From NCBI GenBank assembly GCA_964057225.1, contig OZ059897.1, positions 18,290,001 through 18,354,000 on the forward strand: DNA of 64,000 bases, given 5' to 3'. The notes below the pieces were generated by a model, which worked only from the letters and a program-made list of their open reading frames with translations, did no database searches and had not been told where the DNA came from. Below are positions 1-13,338 of the stretch, one piece after another (the first letter of the stretch is position 1; each line of letters begins with the position of its first letter). Source of the DNA: Auanema rhodensis. Taxonomy: Eukaryota; Nematoda; Chromadorea; Rhabditida; Rhabditidae. A program made the position numbers and the translations under genes.

Positions 1-49
1 GGACAATGTTATTCAACGAAAAAATTAATTCTTCAGGGTGAAAATCGAG

Positions 50-71
50 GATATAAGTGTGAACTTATATC
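50..71. other. 9-bp inverted repeat with GTGA loop (in each monomer)
   Basis: GATATAAGT at 50-58 is the exact reverse complement of ACTTATATC at 63-71, separated by GTGA. In RNA this would be a GNRA-type tetraloop on a 9-bp stem. It recurs in almost every monomer. Some monomers carry single-arm changes: GAACATATA in several copies, including those starting 23167, 25273, 31240 and 33346, and ATATATGTG in those starting 28783, 48790, 49843. These give A-A or T-T mismatches rather than compensated pairs, so conservation of the fold is not demonstrated. A flanking CGAG/CTCG pair offers an alternative, longer fold with GATATCTCG. Confidence 0.8.
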
Positions 72-88
72 AGTTGATATCTCGGTGC

Positions 89-139
89 ATTTTTAAGCTA
101 GCGCAAATCTGATAACACAGATCGACGCAGCTTAAAAAT
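89..139. other. compound dyad: 11-bp arms with nested stems (in each monomer)
   Basis: ATTTTTAAGCT (89-99) pairs exactly with AGCTTAAAAAT (129-139). Inside, after a one-base bulge, GCG (101-103) pairs with CGC (126-128), and ATCTG (107-111) pairs with CAGAT (118-122) around an ATAACA loop. As DNA it could extrude a cruciform; as RNA it would form a three-part hairpin of 51 nt. One variant (AAGAAT, in monomers starting 703, 1054, 3160, 3511, 7021, 7372) gives a T-G wobble, but the TTTTCAAG variant breaks a pair without compensation. Dyads are frequent in centromeric satellites; a function here is inference. Confidence 0.75.
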
Positions 140-351
140 CCGCATCGAATGCACTATACTACATTGAGAAACGCTTAATACAAAAATTAGTTATGATCGT
201 TTGAAAAATGATGCATTAGTGTATGTTGAGTTTCCATGTACACTCAATATTGCTTCCAAAAACATTTTGACAAAAATGTTTTCGAAAAATTTCAAAATAA
301 TTTAGCAAAAAGTAGATGTTTTTAGATTTCTTTTTTCAAGGCAAAGACGAT

Positions 352-3300
352 GGACAATGTTATTCAACGAAAAAATCATTTCTTCAGGGTGAAAATCGAG
401 GATATAAGTGTGAACTTATATCAGTTGATATCTGGGTGCATTTTTAAGCTAGCGCAAATCTGATAACACAGATCGACGCAGCTTAAAAATCCGCATCGAA
501 TGCACTATACTACATTGAGAAAGGCTTAATACATAAATTAGTTATGATCGTTTGAAAAATGATGCATTAGTGTATGTTGAGTTTCCATGTACACTCAACA
601 TTGCTTCCAAAAACATTTTGACAAAAATTTTTTCGAAAAATTTCGAAATAATTTAGCAAAAAGTAGATGTTTTTAGATTCCATTTTTCAAGGCAAAGACG
701 ATAGACAATGTTATTCAACGAAAAAATTAATTCTTCAGGGTGAAAATCGAGGATATAAGTGTGAACTTATATCAGTTGATATCTCGGTGCATTTTTAAGC
801 TAGCGCAAATCTGATAACACAGATCGACGCAGCTTAAGAATCCGCATCGAATGCACTATACTACATTGAGAAACGCTTAATACAAAAATTAGTTATGATC
901 GTTTGAAAAATGATGCATTAGTGTATGTTGAGTTTCCATGTACACTCAACATTGCTTCCAAAAACATTTTGACAAAAATTTTTTCGAAAAATTTCAAAAT
1001 AATTTAGCAAAAAGTAGATGTTTTTAGATTCCATTTTTCAAGGCAAAGACGATAGACAATGTTATTCAACGAAAAAATTAATTCTTCAGGGTGAAAATCG
1101 AGGATATAAGTGTGAACTTATATCAGTTGATATCTCGGTGCATTTTTAAGCTAGCGCAAATCTGATAACACAGATCGACGCAGCTTAAGAATCCGCATCG
1201 AATGCACTATACTACATTGAGAAACGCTTATTACAAAAATTAGTTATGATCGTTTGAAAAATGATGCATTAGTGTATGTTGAGTTTCCATGTACACTTAA
1301 CATTGCTTCCAAAAACATTTTGACAAAAATTTTTTCGAAAAATTTCAAAATAGTTTACCAAAAAGTAGATGTTTTTAGATTCCATTTTTCAAGGCAAAGA
1401 CGATGGACAATGTTATTCAACGAAAAAATTAATTCTTCAGGGTGAAAATCGAGGATATAAGTGTGAACTTATATCAGTTGATATCTCGGTGCATTTTTAA
1501 GCTAGCGCAAATCTGATAACACAGATCGACGCAGCTTAAAAATCCGCATCGAATGCACTATACTACATCGAGAAACGCTCAATACAAAAATTAGTTATAA
1601 TCGTTTGAAAAATGATGCATTAGTGTATGTTGAGTTTCCATGTACACTCAACATTGCTTCCAAAAACATTTTGACAAAAATTTTTTCGAAAAATTTCAAA
1701 ATAATTTAGCAAAAAGTAGATGTTTTTAGATTCCATTTTTCAAGGCAAAGACGATGGACAATGTTATTCAACGAAAAAATTAATTCTTCAGGGTGAAAAT
1801 CGAGGATATAAGTGTGAACTTATATCAGTTGATATCTCGGTGCATTTTTAAGCTAGCGCAAATCTGATAACACAGATCGACGCAGCTTAAAAATCCGCAT
1901 CGAATGCACTATACTACATCGAGAAACGCTCAATACAAAAATTAGTTATAATCGTTTGAAAAATGATGCATTAGTGTATGTTGAGTTTCCATGTACACTC
2001 AACATTGCTTCCAAAACCATTTTGACAAAAATTTTTTCGAAAAATTTCAAAATAATTTAGCAAAAAGTAGATGTTTTTAGATTCCATTTTTCAAGGCACA
2101 GACGATGGACAATGTTATTCAACGAAAAAATTAATTCTTCAGGGTGAAAATCGAAGATATAAGTGTGAACTTATATCAGTTGATATCTCGGTGCATTTTT
2201 AAGCTAGCGCAAATCTGATAACACAGATCGACGCAGCTTAAAAATCCGCATCGAATGCACTATACTACATTGAGAAAGGCTTAATACATAAATTAGTTAT
2301 GATCGTTTGAAAAATGATGCATTAGTGTATGTTGAGTTTCCATGTACACTCAACATTGCTTCCAAAACCATTTTGACAAAAATTTTTTCGAAAAATTTCA
2401 AAATAATTTAGCAAAAAGTAGATGTTTTTAGATTCCATTTTTCAAGGCACAGACGATGGACAATGTTATTCAACGAAAAAATCATTTCTTCAGGGTGAAA
2501 ATCGAGGATATAAGTGTGAACTTATATCAGTTGATATCTGGGTGCATTTTTAAGCTAGCGCAAATCTGATAACACAGATCGACGCAGCTTAAAAATCCGC
2601 ATCGAATGCACTATACTACATTGAGAAAGGCTTAATACATAAATTAGTTATGATCGTTTGAAAAATGATGCATTAGTGTATGTTGAGTTTCCATGTACAC
2701 TCAACATTGCTTCCAAAACCATTTTGACAAAAATTTTTTCGAAAAATTTCAAAATAATTTAGCAAAAAGTAGATGTTTTTAGATTCCATTTTTCAAGGCA
2801 CAGACGATGGACAATGTTATTCAACGAAAAAATCATTTCTTCAGGGTGAAAATCGAGGATATAAGTGTGAACTTATATCAGTTGATATCTGGGTGCATTT
2901 TTAAGCTAGCGCAAATCTGATAACACAGATCGACGCAGCTTAAAAATCCGCATCGAATGCACTATACTACATTGAGAAAGGCTTAATACATAAATTAGTT
3001 ATGATCGTTTGAAAAATGATGCATTAGTGTATGTTGAGTTTCCATGTACACTCAACATTGCTTCCAAAAACATTTTGACAAAAATTTTTTCGAAAAATTT
3101 CGAAATAATTTAGCAAAAAGTAGATGTTTTTAGATTCCATTTTTCAAGGCAAAGACGATAGACAATGTTATTCAACGAAAAAATTAATTCTTCAGGGTGA
3201 AAATCGAGGATATAAGTGTGAACTTATATCAGTTGATATCTCGGTGCATTTTTAAGCTAGCGCAAATCTGATAACACAGATCGACGCAGCTTAAGAATCC

Positions 3301-4563
3301 GCATCGAATGCACTATACTACATTGAGAAACGCTTAATACAAAAATTAGTTATGATCGTTTGAAAAATGATGCATTAGTGTATGTTGAGTTTCCATGTAC
3401 ACTCAACATTGCTTCCAAAAACATTTTGACAAAAATTTTTTCGAAAAATTTCAAAATAATTTAGCAAAAAGTAGATGTTTTTAGATTCCATTTTTCAAGG
3501 CAAAGACGATAGACAATGTTATTCAACGAAAAAATTAATTCTTCAGGGTGAAAATCGAGGATATAAGTGTGAACTTATATCAGTTGATATCTCGGTGCAT
3601 TTTTAAGCTAGCGCAAATCTGATAACACAGATCGACGCAGCTTAAGAATCCGCATCGAATGCACTATACTACATTGAGAAACGCTTATTACAAAAATTAG
3701 TTATGATCGTTTGAAAAATGATGCATTAGTGTATGTTGAGTTTCCATGTACACTTAACATTGCTTCCAAAAACATTTTGACAAAAATTTTTTCGAAAAAT
3801 TTCAAAATAGTTTACCAAAAAGTAGATGTTTTTAGATTCCATTTTTCAAGGCAAAGACGATGGACAATGTTATTCAACGAAAAAATTAATTCTTCAGGGT
3901 GAAAATCGAGGATATAAGTGTGAACTTATATCAGTTGATATCTCGGTGCATTTTTAAGCTAGCGCAAATCTGATAACACAGATCGACGCAGCTTAAAAAT
4001 CCGCATCGAATGCACTATACTACATCGAGAAACGCTCAATACAAAAATTAGTTATAATCGTTTGAAAAATGATGCATTAGTGTATGTTGAGTTTCCATGT
4101 ACACTCAACATTGCTTCCAAAAACATTTTGACAAAAATTTTTTCGAAAAATTTCAAAATAATTTAGCAAAAAGTAGATGTTTTTAGATTCCATTTTTCAA
4201 GGCAAAGACGATGGACAATGTTATTCAACGAAAAAATTAATTCTTCAGGGTGAAAATCGAGGATATAAGTGTGAACTTATATCAGTTGATATCTCGGTGC
4301 ATTTTTAAGCTAGCGCAAATCTGATAACACAGATCGACGCAGCTTAAAAATCCGCATCGAATGCACTATACTACATCGAGAAACGCTCAATACAAAAATT
4401 AGTTATAATCGTTTGAAAAATGATGCATTAGTGTATGTTGAGTTTCCATGTACACTCAACATTGCTTCCAAAACCATTTTGACAAAAATTTTTTCGAAAA
4501 ATTTCAAAATAATTTAGCAAAAAGTAGATGTTTTTAGATTCCATTTTTCAAGGCACAGACGAT
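352..4563 (+). repeat. 7-monomer higher-order repeat, left end
   Basis: Monomers starting 352, 703, 1054, 1405 and 1756 have the same ordered variants as those starting 2809, 3160, 3511, 3862 and 4213, an offset of 2457 bp (7 x 351). Shared marks in order: TCATT with TGGG and AAAGGCTTA; CTTAAGAAT; CTTATTA with GTTTACC; CATCGAG with CTCAATA; AAAACCATT with GGCACAGACG. Similarity continues into the monomer at 4564, which shares GAAGAT with that at 2107, then breaks. The two monomers starting 2107 and 2458 are the rest of the unit. Best read as a tandem duplication. Confidence 0.85.
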
Positions 4564-4914
4564 GGACAATGTTATTCAACGAAAAAATTAATTCTTCAGG
4601 GTGAAAATCGAAGATATAAGTGTGAACTTATATCAGTTGATATCTCGGTGCATTTTCGAGCTAGCGCAAATCTGATAACACAGATCGACGCAGCTTAAAA
4701 ATCCGCATCGAATGCACTATACTACATTGAGAAACGCTTAATACAAAAATTAGTTATAATCGTTTGAAAAATGATGCATTAGTGTATGTTGAGTTTCCAT
4801 GTACACTCAACATTGCTTCCAAAAACATTTTGACAAAAATTTTTTCGAAAAATTTCAAAATAATTTAGCAAAAAGTAGATGTTTTTAGATTCCATTTTTC
4901 AAGGCAAAGACGAT

Positions 4915-7900
4915 GGACAATGTTATTCAACGAAAAAATTAATTCTTCAGGGTGAAAATCGAGGATATAAGTGTGAACTTATATCAGTTGATATCTCGGT
5001 GCATTTTTAAGCTAGCGCAAATCTGATAACACAGATCGACGCAGCTTAAAAATCCGGATCGAATGCACTATACTACATTGAGAAACGCTTAATACAAAAA
5101 TTAGTTATGATCGTTTGAAAAATGATGCATTAGTGTATGTTGAGTTTCCATGTACACTCAACATTGCTTCCAAAAACATTTTGACAAAAATTTTTTCGAA
5201 AAATTTCAAAATAATTTAGCAAAAAGTAGATGTTTTTAGATTCCATTTTTCAAGGCAAAGACGATGGACAATGTTATTCAACGAAAAAATTAATTCTTCA
5301 GGGTGAAAATTGAGGATATAAGTGTGAACTTATATCAGTTGATATCTCGGTGCATTTTTAAGCTAGCGCAAATCTGATAACACAGATCGACGCAGCTTAA
5401 AAATCCGCATCGAATGCACTATACTACATTGAGAAACATTTGATACAAAAATTAGTTATGATCGTTTGAAAAATGATGCATTAGTGTATGTTGAGTTTCC
5501 ATGTACACTCAACATTGCTTCCAAAAACATTTTGACAAAAATTTTTTCGAAAAATTTCGAAATAATTTAGCAAAAAGTAGATGTTTTTAGATTTCATTTT
5601 TCAAGGCAAAGACGATGGACAATGTTATTCAACGAAAAAATTAATTCTTCAGGGTGAAAATCGAGGATATAAGTGTGAACTTATATCAGTTGATATCTCG
5701 GTGCATTTTTAAGCTAGCGCAAATCTGATAACACAGATCGACGCAGCTTAAAAATCCGCATCGAATGCACTATACTACATTGAGAAACGCTTAATACAAA
5801 AATTAGTTATGATCGTTTGAAAAATGATGCATTAGTGTATGTTGAGTTTCCATGTACACTCAATATTGCTTCCAAAAACATTTTGACAAAAATGTTTTCG
5901 GAAAATTTCAAAATAATTTAGCAAAAAGTAGATGTTTTTAGATTTCTTTTTTCAAGGCAAAGACGATGGACAATGTTATTCAACGAAAAAATCATTTCTT
6001 CAGGGTGAAAATCGAGGATATAAGTGTGAACTTATATCAGTTGATATCTCGGTGCATTTTTAAGCTAGCGCAAATCTGATAACACAGATCGACGCAGCTT
6101 AAAAATCCGCATCGAATGCACTATACTACATTGAGAAACGCTTAATACAAAAATTAGTTATAATCGTTTGAAAAATGATGCATTAGTGTATGTTGAGTTT
6201 CCATGTACACTCAACATTGCTTCCAAAAACATTTTGACAAAAATTTTTTCGAAAAATTTCAAAATAATTTAGCAAAAAGTAGATGTTTTTAGATTCCATT
6301 TTTCAAGGCAAAGACGATGGACAATGTTATTCAACGAAAAAATTAATTCTTCAGGGTGAAAATCGAGGATATAAGTGTGAACTTATATCAGTTGATATCT
6401 CGGTGCATTTTTAAGCTAGCGCAAATCTGATAACACAGATCGACGCAGCTTAAAAATCCGCATCGAATGCACTATACTACATTGAGAAACGCTTAATACA
6501 AAAATTAGTTATGATCGTTTGAAAAATGATGCATTAGTGTATGTTGAGTTTCCATGTACACTCAATATTGCTTCCAAAAACATTTTGACAAAAATGTTTT
6601 CGAAAAATTTCAAAATAATTTAGCAAAAAGTAGATGTTTTTAGATTTCTTTTTTCAAGGCAAAGACGATGGACAATGTTATTCAACGAAAAAATCATTTC
6701 TTCAGGGTGAAAATCGAGGATATAAGTGTGAACTTATATCAGTTGATATCTGGGTGCATTTTTAAGCTAGCGCAAATCTGATAACACAGATCGACGCAGC
6801 TTAAAAATCCGCATCGAATGCACTATACTACATTGAGAAAGGCTTAATACATAAATTAGTTATGATCGTTTGAAAAATGATGCATTAGTGTATGTTGAGT
6901 TTCCATGTACACTCAACATTGCTTCCAAAAACATTTTGACAAAAATTTTTTCGAAAAATTTCGAAATAATTTAGCAAAAAGTAGATGTTTTTAGATTCCA
7001 TTTTTCAAGGCAAAGACGATAGACAATGTTATTCAACGAAAAAATTAATTCTTCAGGGTGAAAATCGAGGATATAAGTGTGAACTTATATCAGTTGATAT
7101 CTCGGTGCATTTTTAAGCTAGCGCAAATCTGATAACACAGATCGACGCAGCTTAAGAATCCGCATCGAATGCACTATACTACATTGAGAAACGCTTAATA
7201 CAAAAATTAGTTATGATCGTTTGAAAAATGATGCATTAGTGTATGTTGAGTTTCCATGTACACTCAACATTGCTTCCAAAAACATTTTGACAAAAATTTT
7301 TTCGAAAAATTTCAAAATAATTTAGCAAAAAGTAGATGTTTTTAGATTCCATTTTTCAAGGCAAAGACGATAGACAATGTTATTCAACGAAAAAATTAAT
7401 TCTTCAGGGTGAAAATCGAGGATATAAGTGTGAACTTATATCAGTTGATATCTCGGTGCATTTTTAAGCTAGCGCAAATCTGATAACACAGATCGACGCA
7501 GCTTAAGAATCCGCATCGAATGCACTATACTACATTGAGAAACGCTTATTACAAAAATTAGTTATGATCGTTTGAAAAATGATGCATTAGTGTATGTTGA
7601 GTTTCCATGTACACTCAACATTGCTTCCAAAAACATTTTGACAAAAATTTTTTCGAAAAATTTCAAAATAATTTAGCAAAAAGTAGATGTTTTTAGATTC
7701 CATTTTTCAAGGCAAAGACGATGGACAATGTTATTCAACGAAAAAATTAATTCTTCAGGGTGAAAATCGAGGATATAAGTGTGAACTTATATCAGTTGAT
7801 ATCTCGGTGCATTTTTAAGCTAGCGCAAATCTGATAACACAGATCGACGCAGCTTAAAAATCCGGATCGAATGCACTATACTACATTGAGAAACGCTTAA

Positions 7901-8775
7901 TACAAAAATTAGTTATGATCGTTTGAAAAATGATGCATTAGTGTATGTTGAGTTTCCATGTACACTCAACATTGCTTCCAAAAACATTTTGACAAAAATT
8001 TTTTCGAAAAATTTCAAAATAATTTAGCAAAAAGTAGATGTTTTTAGATTCCATTTTTCAAGGCAAAGACGATGGACAATGTTATTCAACGAAAAAATTA
8101 ATTCTTCAGGGTGAAAATTGAGGATATAAGTGTGAACTTATATCAGTTGATATCTCGGTGCATTTTTAAGCTAGCGCAAATCTGATAACACAGATCGACG
8201 CAGCTTAAAAATCCGCATCGAATGCACTATACTACATTGAGAAACGCTTAATACAAAAATTAGTTATGATCGTTTGAAAAATGATGCATTAGTGTATGTT
8301 GAGTTTCCATGTACACTCAACATTGCTTCCAAAAACATTTTGACAAAAATTTTTTCGAAAAATTTCAAAATAATTTAGCAAAAAGTAGATGTTTTTAGAT
8401 TTCATTTTTCAAGGCAAAGACGATGGACAATGTTATTCAACGAAAAAATTAATTCTTCAGGGTGAAAATCGAGGATATAAGTGTGAACTTATATCAGTTG
8501 ATATCTCGGTGCATTTTTAAGCTAGCGCAAATCTGATAACACAGATCGACGCAGCTTAAAAATCCGCATCGAATGCACTATACTACATTGAGAAACGCTT
8601 AATACAAAAATTAGTTATGATCGTTTGAAAAATGATGCATTAGTGTATGTTGAGTTTCCATGTACACTCAATATTGCTTCCAAAAACATTTTGACAAAAA
8701 TGTTTTCGGAAAATTTCAAAATAATTTAGCAAAAAGTAGATGTTTTTAGATTTCTTTTTTCAAGGCAAAGACGAT
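4915..8775 (+). repeat. 8-monomer offset repeat
   Basis: Monomers starting 4915, 5266 and 5617 match those starting 7723, 8074 and 8425, an offset of 2808 bp. The marks are CCGGATCG (seen only at these two places), ATTGAGG with GATTTCATTTT, and GTTTTCGG with GATTTCTTTTTT. Between them, the monomers starting 6670 and 7021 match those starting 352 and 703, and the one starting 7372 is close to that at 1054, so the region is assembled from pieces of neighbouring blocks. Confidence 0.75.
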
Positions 8776-11700
8776 GGACAATGTTATTCAACGAAAAAAT
8801 CATTTCTTCAGGGTGAAAATCGAGGATATAAGTGTGAACTTATATCAGTTGATATCTGGGTGCATTTTTAAGCTAGGGCAAATCTGATAACACAGATCGA
8901 CGCAGCTTAAAAATCCGCATCGAATGCACTATACTACATTGAGAAACGCTTAATACATAAATTAGTTATGATCGTTTGAAAAATGATGCATTAGTGTATG
9001 TTGAGTTTCCATATACACTCAACATTGCTTCCAAAAACATTTTGACAAAAATTTTTTCGAAAAATTTCAAAATAATTTAGCAAAAAGTAGATGTTTTTAG
9101 ATTCCATTTTTCAAGGCAAAGACGATGGACAATGTTATTCAACGAAAAAATTAATTCTTCAGGGTGAAAATCGAGGATATAAGTGTGAACTTATATCAGT
9201 TGATATCTCGGTGCATATTTAAGCTAGCGCAAATCTGATAACACAGATCGACGCAGCTTAAAAATCCGCATCGAATGCACTATACTACATTGAGAAACGC
9301 TTAATACAAAAATTAGTTATGATCGTTTGAAAAATGATGCATTAGTGTATGTTGAGTTTCCATGTACACTCAACATTGCTTCCAAAAACATTTTGACAAA
9401 AATTTTTTCGAAAAATTTCAAAATAATTTAGCAAAAAGTAGATGTTTTTAGATTCCATTTTTCAAGGCAAAGACGATAGACAATGTTATTCAACGAAAAA
9501 ATTAATTCTTTAGGGTGAAAATCGAGGATATAAGTGTGAACTTATATCAGTTGATATCTCGGTGCATTTTTAAGCTAGCGCAAATCTGATAACACAGATC
9601 GACGCAGCTTAAAAATCCGCATCGAATGCTTTATACTACATTGAGAAACGCTTAATACAAAAATTAGTTATGATCGTTTGAAAAATGATGCATTAGTGTA
9701 TGTTGAGTTTCCATGTACACTCAACATTGCTTCCAAAAACATTTTGACAAAAACTTTTTCGAAAAATTTCAAAATAATTTAGCAAAAAGTAGATGTTTTT
9801 AGATTCCATTTTTCAAGGCAAAGACGATGGACAATGTTATTCAACGAAAAAATTAATTCTTCAGGGTGAAAATCGAGGATATAAGTGTGAACTTATATCA
9901 GTTGATATCTCGGTGCATTTTTAAGCTAGCGCAAATCTGATAACACAGATCGACGCAGCTTAAAAATCCGCATCGAATGCACTATACTACATTGAGAAAC
10001 GCTTAATACATAAATTAGTTATGATCGTTTGAAAAATGATGCATTAGTGTATGTTGAGTTTCCATGTACACTCAATATTGCTTCCAAAAACATTTTGACA
10101 AAAATGTTTTCGAAAAATTTCAGAATAATTTAGCAAAAAGTAGATGTTTTTAGATTTCTTTTTTCAAGGCAAAGACGATGGACAATGTTATTCAACGAAA
10201 AAATCATTTCTTCAGGGTGAAAATCGAGGATATAAGTGTGAACTTATATCAGTTGATATCTGGGTGCATTTTTAAGCTAGCGCAAATCTGATAACACAGA
10301 TCGACGCAGCTTAAAAATCCGCATCGAATGCACTATACTACATTGAGAAAAGCTTAATACAAAAATTAGTTATAATCGTTTGAAAAATGATGCATTAGTG
10401 TATGTTGAGTTTCCATGTACACTTAACATTGCTTCCAAAAACATTTTGACAAAAATTTTTTCGAAAAATTTCAAAATAGTTTACCAAAAAGTAGATGTTT
10501 TTAGATTCCATTTTTCAAGGCAAAGACGATGGACAATGTTATTCAACGAAAAAATTAATTCTTCAGGGTGAAAATCGAGGATATAAGTGTGAACTTATAT
10601 CAGTTGATATCTGGGTGCATTTTTAAGCTAGGGCAAATCTGATAACACAGATCGACGCAGCTTAAAAATCCGCATCGAATGCACTATACTACATTGAGAA
10701 ACGCTTAATACATAAATTAGTTATGATCGTTTGAAAAATGATGCATTAGTGTATGTTGAGTTTCCATATACACTCAACATTGCTTCCAAAAACATTTTGA
10801 CAAAAATTTTTTCGAAAAATTTCAAAATAATTTAGCAAAAAGTAGATGTTTTTAGATTCCATTTTTCAAGGCAAAGACGATGGACAATGTTATTCAACGA
10901 AAAAATTAATTCTTCAGGGTGAAAATCGAGGATATAAGTGTGAACTTATATCAGTTGATATCTGGGTGCATTTTTAAGCTAGCGCAAATCTGATAACACA
11001 GATCGACGCAGCTTAAAAATCCGCATCGAATGCACTATACTACATTGAGAAAGGCTTAATACATAAATTAGTTATGATCGTTTGAAAAATGATGCATTAG
11101 TGTATGTTGAGTTTCCATGTACACTCAATATTGCTTCCAAAAACATTTTGACAAAAATTTTTTCGAAAAATTTCAAAATAATTTAGCAAAAAGTAGATGT
11201 TTTTAGATTTCTTTTTTCAAGGCAAAGACGATGGACAATGTTATTCAACGAAAAAATCATTTCTTCAGGGTGAAAATCGAGGATATAAGTGTGAACTTAT
11301 ATCAGTTGATATCTGGGTGCATTTTTAAGCTAGCGCAAATCTGATAACACAGATCGACGCAGCTTAAAAATCCGCATCGAATGCACTATACTACATTGAG
11401 AAAGGCTTAATACATAAATTAGTTATGATCGTTTGAAAAATGATGCATTAGTGTATGTTGAGTTTCCATGTACACTCAACATTGCTTCCAAAAACATTTT
11501 GACAAAAATTTTTTCGAAAAATTTCGAAATAATTTAGCAAAAAGTAGATGTTTTTAGATTCCATTTTTCAAGGCAAAGACGATAGACAATGTTATTCAAC
11601 GAAAAAATTAATTCTTCAGGGTGAAAATCGAGGATATAAGTGTGAACTTATATCAGTTGATATCTCGGTGCATTTTTAAGCTAGCGCAAATCTGATAACA

Positions 11701-13338
11701 CAGATCGACGCAGCTTAAAAATCCGCATCGAATGCACTATACTACATTGAGAAACGCTTAATACAAAAATTAGTTATGATCGTTTGAAAAATGATGCATT
11801 AGTGTATGTTGAGTTTCCATGTACACTCAACATTGCTTCCAAAAACATTTTGACAAAAATTTTTTCGAAAAATTTCAAAATAATTTAGCAAAAAGTAGAT
11901 GTTTTTAGATTCCATTTTTCAAGGCAAAGACGATAGACAATGTTATTCAACGAAAAAATTAATTCTTTAGGGTGAAAATCGAGGATATAAGTGTGAACTT
12001 ATATCAGTTGATATCTCGGTGCATTTTTAAGCTAGCGCAAATCTGATAACACAGATCGACGCAGCTTAAAAATCCGCATCGAATGCTTTATACTACATTG
12101 AGAAACGCTTAATACAAAAATTAGTTATGATCGTTTGAAAAATGATGCATTAGTGTATGTTGAGTTTCCATGTACACTCAACATTGCTTCCAAAAACATT
12201 TTGACAAAAACTTTTTCGAAAAATTTCAAAATAATTTAGCAAAAAGTAGATGTTTTTAGATTCCATTTTTCAAGGCAAAGACGATGGACAATGTTATTCA
12301 ACGAAAAAATTAATTCTTCAGGGTGAAAATCGAGGATATAAGTGTGAACTTATATCAGTTGATATCTCGGTGCATTTTTAAGCTAGCGCAAATCTGATAA
12401 CACAGATCGACGCAGCTTAAAAATCCGCATCGAATGCACTATACTACATTGAGAAACGCTTAATACAAAAATTAGTTATGATCGTTTGAAAAATGATGCA
12501 TTAGTGTATGTTGAGTTTCCATGTACACTCAACATTGCTTCCAAAAACATTTTGACAAAAACTTTTTCGAAAAATTTCAAAATAATTTAGCAAAAAGTAG
12601 ATGTTTTTAGATTCCATTTTTCAAGGCAAAGACGATGGACAATGTTATTCAACGAAAAAATTAATTCTTCAGGGTGAAAATCGAGGATATAAGTGTGAAC
12701 TTATATCAGTTGATATCTCGGTGCATTTTTAAGCTAGCGCAAATCTGATAACACAGATCGACGCAGCTTAAAAATCCGCATCGAATGCACTATACTACAT
12801 TGAGAAACGCTTAATACAACAATTAGTTATAATCGTTTGAAAAATGATGCATTAGTGTATGTTGAGTTTCCATGTACACTCAACATTGCTTCCAAAAACA
12901 TTTTGACAAAAACTTTTTCGAAAAATTTCAAAATAATTTAGCAAAAAGTAGATGTTTTTAGATTCCATTTTTCAAGGCAAAGACGATAGACAATGTTATT
13001 CAACGAAAAAATTAATTCTTCAGGGTGAAAATCGAGGATATAAGTGTGAACTTATATCAGTTGATATCTCGGTGCATTTTTAAGCTAGCGCAAATCTGAT
13101 AACACAGATCGACGCAGCTTAAAAATCCGCATCGAATGCACTATACTACATTGAGAAACGCTTAATACAAAAATTAGTTATGATCGTTTGAAAAATGATG
13201 CATTAGTGTATGTTGAGTTTCCATGTACACTCAACATTGCTTCCAAAAACATTTTGACAAAAATTTTTTCGAAAAATTTCAAAATAATTTAGCAAAAAGT
13301 AGATGTTTTTAGATTCCATTTTTCAAGGCAAAGACGAT

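Larger units (their letters stand above)
1..351 (+). repeat. representative satellite monomer
   Basis: Anatomy of one unit, by monomer position: 1-49 left segment with the A7 run; 50-71 perfect hairpin; 76-81 GATATC palindrome; 89-139 compound dyad containing the GCTAGC palindrome; 211-216 ATGCAT; 237-242 TGTACA; 261-310 alternating A and T tracts around TTCGAA; 311-351 right segment ending GACGAT. Length is 117 x 3, so all copies keep the same three reading phases, but every frame is closed by stops in nearly all copies. No protein-coding content, tRNA or rRNA similarity was recognised. 351 bp is close to two nucleosome repeats, which is common for satellites. Confidence 0.95.

Noticed and set aside
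107..130. GATCGACGC in each monomer matches a minimal RNA polymerase III B box
   Set aside because: The only A-box-like sequence (TAGCGCAAATC) is imperfect and too close; no tRNA or SINE structure is present.
1254..1445. 60-63 codon frames in the satellite (also at 3711, 10380, 25443, 27900, 31410, 33516, 35622, 39132, 41238)
   Set aside because: They exist only where a substitution (GTTTACC for ATTTAGC) removes a stop in that phase; most monomers close the same frame. Low-complexity product, no start context or codon signal.
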